From Lachnoclostridium sp. An14 (GTDB taxonomy: Bacteria > Bacillota > Clostridia > Lachnospirales > Lachnospiraceae): a stretch of 64,000 nucleotides of DNA. The number at the start of each line of letters is the position of its first letter. Position 1 is the first letter of the stretch. Where the stretch lies: positions 1 to 64,000 of the forward strand of contig NZ_NFLE01000002.1 of the NCBI RefSeq assembly GCF_002160755.1. The letters run 5' to 3'. The notes beneath the pieces are model-generated. The model was not told where the DNA came from, ran no database searches, and saw only the letters and a list, made by a program, of their open reading frames with translations. This document shows positions 34,830 through 41,711 of the stretch, one piece after another. Position numbers and translations under genes: made by a program.

Positions 34830-35525
34830 TTACTGGAGCCGGAACCGGTAGCCGGAGCCCCACACCGTCTCGATAAACTGGGGGTTGGAGCCGTCCTTTT
34901 CGATCTTTTCCCGCAGACGGTTGATGTGCACCGTCACCGTGGCCGTGCTGCCCCCCGCGTCCATACCCCAGATGCGGTCAAACAGCAGGTCTTTGGAAAA
35001 GACGATGTTGGGGTTTTCCATGAGAAACAGCAGGAGCTCAAATTCTTTGTTGGTGAGGAACACTTCCTCCCCGTCAATGAAAATCCGCCGGGCCTCCGGA
35101 CAGACCGTCATGTTCTGAATCACCACGGAATCCGGCCGCCGCTCTCTCTTTTCCTCCAGCAGCCGCTGGTGGATTCTGATGTGGGAGTGCACTCTGGCCA
35201 CCAGCTCCGCCGGGCTGAAGGGCTTGATCAGATAGTCGTCCGCTCCCAGGCCCAGGCCGCGGATCTTGTCCACGTCCTCCTTTTTCGCCGTGACCATGAT
35301 CACCGGCAGATTCAGGCTCCTTCGCACCTCTCTGCAAATGTCAAACCCGTTTTTTCCCGGCAGCATCACGTCCAGGATCAGAGCGTCATAATCTCCCCGC
35401 AGGGCCTTTTCCATCCCCCGCTCCCCGTCCAGCTCGATTTCCACCTGAAAATCTCCCGCCTCCAGGTAATCCCGCTCCAGCTCCGCGATCAGTTCGTCGT
35501 CCTCTATGATCAGTATTCGGCTCAT
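34830..35525 (-). CDS. OmpR/PhoB-family response regulator
   Basis: The 231-residue regulator has receiver residues about 3-115 with acidic EDD (8-10), Asp in LILDVMLPGKNG (about 52) and Lys in YLIKPFSP. The C-terminal winged helix (about 133-230) has TNKEFELLLFLMENPN and TVTVHINRLREKIEKD, the trans-activation HTH pattern. It is the first gene of the leftward operon with the kinase. A -10 TATAAT (35579-35574) lies upstream, with a GATAAC-like motif near 35562-35568, so it may also control itself. Confidence 0.93.
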   Translation of the reverse strand: MSRILIIEDDELIAELERDYLEAGDFQVEIELDGERGMEKALRGDYDALILDVMLPGKNGFDICREVRRSLNLPVIMVTAKKEDVDKIRGLGLGADDYLIKPFSPAELVARVHSHIRIHQRLLEEKRERRPDSVVIQNMTVCPEARRIFIDGEEVFLTNKEFELLLFLMENPNIVFSKDLLFDRIWGMDAGGSTATVTVHINRLREKIEKDGSNPQFIETVWGSGYRFRLQ

Positions 35526-35908
35526 CTCTCACCTCTCCTTGTGGTTTGTCTGTTGTCTGTGATGTTATCCTTGATTATAGGGGGTTTTTATAACGAAATT
35601 CTCTCAAAAAGATAAATCATTTATAAACTCCGCTCCCTGATTTCATTATAAAAGGGGGGCTGGGAAACCGCAAATGCCTGTTTTTCATGCTTTGCCATGC
35701 GTTTGGGCTATATCTGGAGGCGGATTGGGGCCATTGGGGCATTTGGGGCGGATTTGGCCTCTTGGCCGTTCTGGCTCTTTGGACACTTTGGCCCTCTGGT
35801 CGCTCTGGCTCTCTGGCTTTTGGTCTCGTCCTTCCCCTTTATCTTTTCTCATAGGATAAGCCTGCCGCCTCATAGGATACTACCAAACCAGGGATGGGAG
35901 GAAATCCT
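35526..35908. other. Spacer with TTGG-rich low-complexity tract and recombinase operators
   Basis: The left part holds the leftward promoter of the response regulator. From about 35700 to 35830 the plus strand is built of repeated TTGG/CTGGC words, including GGGG at 35727-35730, 35736-35739 and 35745-35748. Several short frames cross it but none has a ribosome site or a sensible product. The right part holds the CTCATAGGAT repeats. Confidence 0.6.
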
Positions 35909-35913
35909 ATGAG
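35848..35913 (+). promoter_or_regulatory. CTCATAGGAT operator triplet of the recombinase operon
   Basis: CTCATAGGATA occurs at 35848-35858 and again at 35869-35879, 21 bases apart (two helical turns). The inverted copy ATCCTATGAG lies at 35904-35913 across the start codon of the small gene at 35909. Spacing and placement suit binding by a repressor, possibly the small protein itself or the recombinase. Confidence 0.6.
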
Positions 35914-36094
35914 AATGAAAAAACCGGTCTGTTTCCTATTTCAAAGCCGGGAAACGGATCCCATTTCCGTGGAACGCAGGCGGGAATGGCTGAGCCGGCA
36001 GGGATATGTGGTGGTCACCTTTGTGGAACGCCCTGGGGGAGGCAAAGAACCAGAGGCAGGGCTTTTGCAGGTTCTCAGGAATCATCTGCGGTGA
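35909..36094 (+). CDS. 61-residue protein upstream of the serine recombinase, resolvase-like
   Basis: It starts at an ATG behind GGGAGG and ends 30 bases before the recombinase start, so the two form an operon. The product (MRMKKPVCFLFQSRET... ISVERRREWLSRQGYVVV... LLQVLRNHLR) resembles a shrunken resolvase N-terminus: the order SVERRREWL, GYVVVTFVE, GLLQVL parallels SIENQKKII, MTVGRIYED, FQQMM of the large recombinase, but it lacks the catalytic serine motif. It may be a recombination directionality factor or an inhibitor subunit. This likeness is by eye only. Confidence 0.6.
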   Translation: MRMKKPVCFLFQSRETDPISVERRREWLSRQGYVVVTFVERPGGGKEPEAGLLQVLRNHLR

Positions 36095-36124
36095 CGGCAG
36101 AACGGCAAAAAGGAGGCGGTTTTT

Positions 36125-38716
36125 ATGACCTGCACCGGCACGGAGCCTGCTGTGGTGGTAAACGGCTACGTAAGGCTCTCCAGAGACGACAACCGGCGAA
36201 ATTACACATCCATTGAAAACCAGAAAAAAATCATTTTCCAGTACGCCAGGGAACACTCCATGACCGTGGGCCGCATCTACGAGGACGACGGATTTTCCGG
36301 CTACTCCTTCAGCCGTCCCGCTTTTCAACAGATGATGGCCGACTTAAACTCCATCGGCGTAATCGTGGCCAAGGATCTCTCCCGGATCGGACGGCACAAC
36401 GCCAAGGTGCTGCTCTTTCTGGAGGAAATGGAGGAGCTGGGCAAGCGGGTGATTCTGATTGACGACGGCTACGACTCTCTCCGCTGCGACGACGACATGA
36501 TCGGCATCAAGACCTGGGACAATGAGCGGTACGTAAAAAGTACCAGCCGAAAGGTGCGGCGGATAAAAAGGATGGAACAGGAAAACGGGACGCTAAAAAC
36601 CAAGCCGCCCTTCGGCTACACCAGACATCCCCTCCAGCCCTCCCTTCTTCTCATCGACCAGGAGGCCGCCGCCATCTTAAACCTGGAAAAAGAGCTGTAT
36701 CTGGAGGGAAACGGCATCCGGAAGGTGGCGGAACTGCTGACAGAACGGGGCGTCCCCACTCCCTCCACGCTGCGGCAGGAGCGGCGCCAGGCCCTGGGAC
36801 TGCCCTGCGGCCGGCCCGCGGCCCGCCAGTGGACGTACTCTATGGTCAAAGACACCCTGTTCAACGATTTTCACAACGGCGTGCTCCGCACCCACAAGCG
36901 GGAGCGGGTCACCATCAACGGGAAGGACAGGAAGGTCCCCAAAGACCAGCAGTACGTGTTCCCAGACCACCATCCAAAGATCTTTGACGACGATGCCTGG
37001 CGCCTGCTGCTGGAGGTGAAGGAAAGCCGCAGCCACAACCGCTACCGCGGGCAGAGAACTCACGTCAACCTGTTTTCCGGCTGCCTGTTCTGTAAAGACT
37101 GCGGCCTCCGCATGACCGCCGTCAGCCGCCCCGGCCGCCCCAAATACTACGTCTGCGGCACCTACAATAAAAAAGGAAAACGGTTCTGTCCCCACTCCCA
37201 TCTGGTGACGGAAGAAATTCTGACAAAGTCCCTGTTTTTCTACCTCTCCCTCTGGCGGCGCCTGCGAAAAAACGCCCTTCAAAGCCTGGATCTACCGGAA
37301 TCAAACGAGGTCTCCTATTCTCTCCGTGACAGCCGGAAACGGCTGGAAAACCAGCTGGAACAGGCCAAACGGGAGCTGAAAACCCTGATCGCCCAAAAGG
37401 TGCGGGAGCTGGCCGAACATCCCAGGGGCAGCGAACTGATCGCCCAGTCCTACCAGGTCCTGCAGGAAGAAAAGACGGCGGCCATTTCCGCCATGGAGCG
37501 GCAGCTGGCGAACCTGGAGGAGGTTTCCCCGCCCCCGGAAACGGCGCAGGCCCGCGGACGGCGGACGGCCCTGACGGTTCTGGACGAAATTCTTAAAAAG
37601 AGGGAGCTGACCAGGACGGACGTGGAAATGCTGGTGGAAAAAATGGTGGTGGACCGGGATGGGAATGTGGAGATTTATCTGAGACATTGGCTGGACGGGT
37701 TGGAGAAATGTGATGAAAGAGGAGCGGACAGACCGGGCCTTCTGGAATTTCCCGTGGAGGGGGTGCAACAGGGGGATTTCCAAACAGAGGACGATCCGGC
37801 CGAAGGTTCCGGCACAGCGATCCCACCAGGCCTCCTGGCGGCAGATCGTCCCGGCCGGGGATCCGTCATTTTCCCTGATCCTTCTGCCTCCAAACGTTCT
37901 ATTCTCATAGCAGTCATCCGCCTCCTGGAAACAAACGGCACCGGTTTCACCTCCGTCCGCGCCCTCACCGCCGGTTTAAACGCCATGGGAATCCCCATAT
38001 ACCGGAAAAAACTGCTGCCCTTTATGGAAATCCTCCAAAAGCTCCGGCTGACAGAGGAGACGGGAAACCATCGCCGCCCCTACCGGATCACCGCCTCTCG
38101 TCAGACCCTGGAGCGTATGGAAAAAATGTTCCTTATGGCCGGGCGGCCCGGCGGTATGCCGCAGATGGTCTTTGAGTACATTTTAAAGAAAAACGGCATC
38201 GACCCGAAAACCGACCTCTCCATCGACCAGAGCATCAGTTTCGGCCTGACCGCCGCCGCCTTTCCCGGCAGCGGGGCCGACTACACCGTGGAGTTTGAGC
38301 CCTTCGCCACCGCCCTGGAGCAGGAAGGCCAGGGCTACGTGGTCGCCTCCCTGGGGGTGGATTCCGGCTACGTGCCCTACACCGCCTACTCCGCCAAAAA
38401 AACTTATATGGAGGAGCACCCGGACGTGATCCAGCAGTTTACCAACGCCATCCAGAAGGGCCTGGAGTACGTCAACTCCCACTCCGCCGAGGAAATCGCC
38501 GAGACCATCTCCCCCCAGTTCCCGGAGACAGACGTTTCCACTCTGGCCACCATCGTAAACCGCTACAAGGAACAGGACACCTGGAAGGAGGACACCATCT
38601 TCACGGAGGAGAGCTTTGACCTCCTTTTAAACATCCTGGAGGAGGCCGGGGAACTGAAGGAGCGGGTTCCCTATGAGGAGCTGGTGACGGTGGAGTTTGC
38701 TGAGAAGGCGAAATAA
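36125..38716 (+). CDS. Large serine recombinase, fused by integration to the binding-protein C-terminus
   Basis: The frame has 863 codons. Residues about 13-150 are the resolvase catalytic domain with Ser19 in YVRLSRDD and DLSRIGRHN. About 165-290 is the Recombinase DNA-binding domain, about 318-362 the zinc ribbon (CLFCKDCGLRM...CGTY...FCPH), and about 385-450 the coiled coil of large serine integrases. About 585-670 is an extra basic winged-helix-like part (SVRALTAGLNAMGIPIYRKKLLPF). From codon 676 (38150) on, the sequence is the C-terminal 188 residues of an NMT1-type binding protein, encoded outside the island. In the excised circle the frame should instead run into the 46 codons now at 23572-23709, giving 721 residues. 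AAAAAGGAGG precedes the ATG. Confidence 0.92.
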   Translation: MTCTGTEPAVVVNGYVRLSRDDNRRNYTSIENQKKIIFQYAREHSMTVGRIYEDDGFSGYSFSRPAFQQMMADLNSIGVIVAKDLSRIGRHNAKVLLFLEEMEELGKRVILIDDGYDSLRCDDDMIGIKTWDNERYVKSTSRKVRRIKRMEQENGTLKTKPPFGYTRHPLQPSLLLIDQEAAAILNLEKELYLEGNGIRKVAELLTERGVPTPSTLRQERRQALGLPCGRPAARQWTYSMVKDTLFNDFHNGVLRTHKRERVTINGKDRKVPKDQQYVFPDHHPKIFDDDAWRLLLEVKESRSHNRYRGQRTHVNLFSGCLFCKDCGLRMTAVSRPGRPKYYVCGTYNKKGKRFCPHSHLVTEEILTKSLFFYLSLWRRLRKNALQSLDLPESNEVSYSLRDSRKRLENQLEQAKRELKTLIAQKVRELAEHPRGSELIAQSYQVLQEEKTAAISAMERQLANLEEVSPPPETAQARGRRTALTVLDEILKKRELTRTDVEMLVEKMVVDRDGNVEIYLRHWLDGLEKCDERGADRPGLLEFPVEGVQQGDFQTEDDPAEGSGTAIPPGLLAADRPGRGSVIFPDPSASKRSILIAVIRLLETNGTGFTSVRALTAGLNAMGIPIYRKKLLPFMEILQKLRLTEETGNHRRPYRITASRQTLERMEKMFLMAGRPGGMPQMVFEYILKKNGIDPKTDLSIDQSISFGLTAAAFPGSGADYTVEFEPFATALEQEGQGYVVASLGVDSGYVPYTAYSAKKTYMEEHPDVIQQFTNAIQKGLEYVNSHSAEEIAETISPQFPETDVSTLATIVNRYKEQDTWKEDTIFTEESFDLLLNILEEAGELKERVPYEELVTVEFAEKAK
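38127..38162 (+). other. attR of the serine-recombinase island
   Basis: Core CCGGCGG is at 38148-38154. The island half of attP lies to the left: TGTTCC (38127-38132) and GGGCGGC (38141-38147). The gene half of attB lies to the right: TGCCGC (38157-38162). Arms and spacings mirror those of attL about the GG at 38150/38151. Confidence 0.85.
38151..38716 (+). pseudogene. C-terminal part of the interrupted NMT1/ThiY-type binding protein
   Basis: It encodes the second lobe of the binding protein begun at 23122: GMPQMVFEYILKKNGID, YTVEFEPFATALEQEGQGYV, PYTAYSAKKTYMEEHPDVIQ and a helical end to the stop at 38716. It has no start codon of its own and is now read as the tail of the recombinase frame. 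The frame is intact, so excision would restore a full gene. A terminator at 38741-38823 ends the unit and no transporter partner genes follow. Confidence 0.92.
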
Positions 38717-38740
38717 AGTACAGCTCTCTCACTAAAAGAA

Positions 38741-38823
38741 AGAAAAGCAGGCATGGAACTCTCCTCAAATGTTTCTGCTGCCTGGAGCGGCAAAAACGAA
38801 TGGATTCCTATGCCTGCTTTTCT
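38741..38823 (+). terminator. Long-loop inverted repeat after the binding-protein C-terminal half
   Basis: AGAAAAGCAGGCAT-GGAA (38741-38757) matches the inverse of TTCCTATGCCTGCTTTTCT (38805-38823) with one base offset; the intervening loop is 47 bases. It ends in CTTTTCTCC, a plausible terminator. Confidence 0.6.
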
Positions 38824-38868
38824 CCCTGTAATCCTTCTGAAATACAGAAATCTATAATGTGCAACTTA

Positions 38869-38929
38869 CCGCGCACCTTCGCCAAAGGCTTTCCTACCAC
38901 CGGAAACACCGTTTCCCATAACGCAAAAA
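38869..38929 (-). repeat. Dispersed hairpin repeat, copy C
   Basis: On the minus strand it reads TTTTTGCGTTATGGGAAACGG..., continuing to GCCTTTGGCGAAGGTGCGC. It shares the order [TTTTTGCG][ATRGGAAA..CGTTTCC][GCCTTyGGCGaAGG][GCGC] with copies at 10804-10868 and 59626-59696 and partly with 60761-60787. The unit starts right at the T-run of a terminator. Confidence 0.6.
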
Positions 38930-38969
38930 GGACGCAGCCCCCGCCCCACATCCCGCGGCCCCTGCGTCC
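38925..38969 (-). terminator. Terminator of the CofE-like gene
   Basis: GGACGCAG (38930-38937) pairs with CTGCGTCC (38962-38969); on the minus strand the stem is followed by TTTTT (38929-38925). Confidence 0.85.
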
Positions 38970-38986
38970 TCTCTCTTTCTCAACTC

Positions 38987-40186
38987 TTACTTCGTATAAT
39001 TATCAAAATACCCCTGAATATAAATAATAGGCGTTCCCTTATCTCCGCTGCCGCTGGTCAGATCCGCCAGGGAGCCGATCAGGTCCGTGAGCCTTCTGGG
39101 GGTGGTTCCCTGGGTCACCATGGTGCCCACCAGGCTGGCCGCCTTCTCATCCTTCTCGTGGATGTATTCCTTAATGGCCGCCTGTAGCTCCTCTCCGGAC
39201 AGGTTGGCAAAATCGTTGTCCGCCAGGTATTTCAGTTTCACCTCGTTGGGCGTTCCCTCCAGGCCCTTGGTGTAGGCCGGGGAAACCACCGGGTCCGCCA
39301 GCTCCCAGATCTTTCCCATGGGATCCTTAAAGGCCCCGTCGCCGTAGATCATCACTTCCACGTTCTTTCCCGTTCTCTCCTCCATCATGGCATGGATCTG
39401 ATCCACCATCTCCTGGCAGTGGATGGGGAACAGCTTTACGGTGTCTTCCGTGGCCTTATTGGAGCCTAAGAGGCCGTAGCGGTCGTTGTAGCCGCTGCCG
39501 TCCACACTGGCGGTCATGATGTCGTCCAGGGAGTAGACCTTCTTCGCCCCGTTCGCTAACAGGATCCGCTTGGTGCGCTGTCTGGTATGGATGTCGCAGT
39601 TTAACACGCTGTCCGTGTAGGAGAGAATGGCCTTCGGATTGTTGGCAAACACGATCTCCACCTCGGCCCCCGCGTTCTGGATCAGCTCCTTATAATATTC
39701 CACGTAGTCCACTCCGGTGAAATAGTGTTTTTTCCAGCCAAACAGCTCCCGGTACTTTTCCTCCGTGAGGACGTCGCTCCAGGGGTTGACATTCTTTTCG
39801 TCCAGCAGATCCATGTCGATCAGATGGTTTCCCACCTCGTCGGACGGGTAGCTGAGCATCAGCACGATCTTCCGGCATCCCATGGCAATGCCCTTTAAGC
39901 AGATGGCAAAGCGGTTGCGGCTGAGAATGGGGAAAATCACTCCCACCGTGTCATCTCCGAATTTCGCCTTCACATCCTTGGCAATCGCCTCCACGCTGGC
40001 ATAGTTGCCCTGGGCTCTGGCCACCACAGCCTCCGTCACCGCCAGCACATCCTTATCCCGGATCTCAAAATGCTCAGACTCCGCAGCCGCCAGCACGGAA
40101 TCCACCACGATCTTCGCCAGATCGTCCCCCTCACGGATGATCGGCGCTCTGACGCCTCTGGAAACGGTCCCAACCATTCTATCCAT
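38987..40186 (-). CDS. CofE-like coenzyme F420-0:L-glutamate ligase family protein
   Basis: The 399-residue protein has the F420_ligase pattern: RAPIIREGDDLAKIVVDS, DKDVLAVTEAVVARAQG (about 44-60), VIFPILSRNRFAICLKGIA, LGSNKATEDTVKLFP and KNVEVMIYGDGAFKDP. Archaeal and actinobacterial members add glutamates to coenzyme F420. Clostridia generally do not make F420, so here the substrate is likely another carboxylate acceptor, and it is longer than CofE (about 250). It is a single gene with promoter 40245-40273 and its own terminator. Confidence 0.8.
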   Translation of the reverse strand: MDRMVGTVSRGVRAPIIREGDDLAKIVVDSVLAAAESEHFEIRDKDVLAVTEAVVARAQGNYASVEAIAKDVKAKFGDDTVGVIFPILSRNRFAICLKGIAMGCRKIVLMLSYPSDEVGNHLIDMDLLDEKNVNPWSDVLTEEKYRELFGWKKHYFTGVDYVEYYKELIQNAGAEVEIVFANNPKAILSYTDSVLNCDIHTRQRTKRILLANGAKKVYSLDDIMTASVDGSGYNDRYGLLGSNKATEDTVKLFPIHCQEMVDQIHAMMEERTGKNVEVMIYGDGAFKDPMGKIWELADPVVSPAYTKGLEGTPNEVKLKYLADNDFANLSGEELQAAIKEYIHEKDEKAASLVGTMVTQGTTPRRLTDLIGSLADLTSGSGDKGTPIIYIQGYFDNYTK

Positions 40187-40244
40187 TGTATCAGTCTCCT
40201 TTGTCCTATCCTATATTTTCACAGCTCTCGCTGCCAGCAGCTCC

Positions 40245-40273
40245 AGTATACTATAAATCCACGGGCCGCACAA
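40245..40273 (-). promoter_or_regulatory. Promoter of the CofE-like gene
   Basis: On the minus strand TTGTGC (40273-40268), 17 bases, TATACT (40250-40245). AAAGGAG precedes the start codon at 40186. Confidence 0.7.
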
Positions 40274-40316
40274 CCGGATTTATGGCCGGAACATCCCTGA
40301 AACCGCCTCGAACCCG

Positions 40317-41552
40317 TCAGGCTCCGCCAGCCCCTGGCAGAAACATCCAAAACGCCCCCCTCAAGCAGTCCAGGAAACCGGCCCGCTCCACCGCGGCGGC
40401 GGTCACCACCGGAAGCTCTCCCAGGACCTGGCCATTTAAGCTGTATCGAAGAATTCCTGCCTTTGCCCCCTGTTCCATCGGCGCCTGCAAGGTTTCCTCC
40501 AGAATCAGCTCCCGCTCCACCTGGCTGAAATCCTCCCCGTTCATGCCCAGATAGGAAAATACCCCGGAATACATCAGGGGCACCCGGTCCTCCACGCCAT
40601 TTACCACCTCCAGCTCCGGCAGGGGAAGTCCCTCCGGATCCTCGTAAAGGCGGCAGTTGGCATAGCCGTAGTTTAACAGGCTCACCGCGTCCGCGAACCG
40701 GGCTTTGTAGTCCGGGGCCGCCATGATGGAGGCGATGAGCCGCACCCCGTCCTTTTCCGCCGTGGCGGATAAACAGTATTTGGCGATGGAGGTGGAGCCG
40801 GTCTTTAAGCCGGTCACCTGGAAATTGGTGGCCATTTTTAAAAGCTTGTTGGTGTTTGACAGGCCAAATTCCTTCGAGCCCTGCTTGGTGACGTGGGTGA
40901 TGGTGTCCATCCAGATGGTGGAATAGTCGTGGATCTTCGGGTAGCGGTTTATGAGCTCTCTGGACATGAGGGCAATGTCCCGAGCGGTGGTCACGTGAGC
41001 CGGGTCCTCTGTCAGGCCGCAGCAGTCCACAAAATGGGTGCCGGTCATCCCCAGCCCCGCCGCCCGCTCGTTCATCATGCGCACAAACTCCTGCTCACTC
41101 CCGGCGATGTACTCCGCCATGGCCACGGAAGCGTCATTTCCAGAGGCGATGACGATACATTTGATCATGGTTTCCACCGTCTGTTTCTCCCCTTCCTCCA
41201 AAAAGACCTGGGAGCCTCCCATGGACTTTGCGTAGGCGCTGGTCACCACCTCATCCTCCATGGAAATTTTCCCCGATTCCAGGGCGTCAAAAATGAGGAT
41301 CAGGGTCATGATCTTCGTAATGCTGGCCGGGCTCCTCTGAGTATCCGCGTCCTTTTCATAAATGACCTGTCCTGTGGACGCCTCCATCAAAACCACGCTG
41401 GGGGCGGATACCGCCGGGCCGGCCTCCGCGGCCGCGGCTGCCGCCACAGCCCTCTCTCCCCCGATCTCAAGCTCCGGCCGGGCCGCCGCCGCGGGAAAGG
41501 CCGCGGTCAGCGAAAATACCAGTGTCACTGCGATTGCCAGTATCCGTTTCAT
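40317..41552 (-). CDS. D-alanyl-D-alanine carboxypeptidase (serine-type, PBP5/DacF-like)
   Basis: The 411-residue secreted enzyme has a signal peptide (about 1-24), S-x-x-K motif SITKIM (about 78), S-x-N motif SGNDAS (about 138), K-T-G motif LKTGST (about 245), and a C-terminal beta domain with a hydrophobic end that may hold the membrane. It trims pentapeptide stems of peptidoglycan. Divergent from the deacetylase-like gene at 41712. Confidence 0.93.
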   Translation of the reverse strand: MKRILAIAVTLVFSLTAAFPAAAARPELEIGGERAVAAAAAAEAGPAVSAPSVVLMEASTGQVIYEKDADTQRSPASITKIMTLILIFDALESGKISMEDEVVTSAYAKSMGGSQVFLEEGEKQTVETMIKCIVIASGNDASVAMAEYIAGSEQEFVRMMNERAAGLGMTGTHFVDCCGLTEDPAHVTTARDIALMSRELINRYPKIHDYSTIWMDTITHVTKQGSKEFGLSNTNKLLKMATNFQVTGLKTGSTSIAKYCLSATAEKDGVRLIASIMAAPDYKARFADAVSLLNYGYANCRLYEDPEGLPLPELEVVNGVEDRVPLMYSGVFSYLGMNGEDFSQVERELILEETLQAPMEQGAKAGILRYSLNGQVLGELPVVTAAAVERAGFLDCLRGAFWMFLPGAGGA

Positions 41553-41632
41553 ACTTTCTCCCGTCTGTTTTCTCTATTACAAGTATATCTGCCAACTTCC
41601 AAAAAATGTAAGAAAAAAAGTGGCTCTGTTCT

Positions 41633-41661
41633 GTGACATCTCATTTCATTTATGTTATACT
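41633..41661 (+). promoter_or_regulatory. Promoter of the deacetylase-like gene
   Basis: GTGACA (41633-41638), 17 bases, TATACT (41656-41661). The start codon is at 41712. Confidence 0.65.
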
Positions 41662-41711
41662 GGTCTCAGGCGCTAAACGCCCTTATTTTTTTATGGAGAG
41701 CTTTGTAAAAT

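Larger units (their letters stand above)
23573..38150 (+). mobile_element. 14,578-bp serine-recombinase island inserted in a binding-protein gene
   Basis: The island is bounded by the 7-bp core CCGGCGG at both ends and interrupts one gene whose halves match in strand, frame and family. The serine recombinase gene ends at the right boundary. Rebuilt attB carries GCGGCA/TGCCGC and rebuilt attP carries GGGCGGC/GCCGCCC plus TGTTCC/GGAACA, all centred on the same GG of the core. Cargo, left to right: binding protein, double permease and ATPase of an AfuABC/FbpABC-type transporter; a second binding protein, YesM-type kinase and AraC-type regulator; a leftward cell-wall repeat protein, kinase and OmpR regulator; a 61-residue protein; the recombinase. 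No conjugation, replication or phage structural genes are present, so it is probably a non-conjugative integrative island. Confidence 0.9.

Noticed and set aside
36125-38716. A purpose-evolved recombinase-binding protein fusion
   Set aside because: The second part is exactly the missing half of the gene at 23122 and joins at an att core, so integration explains it better.
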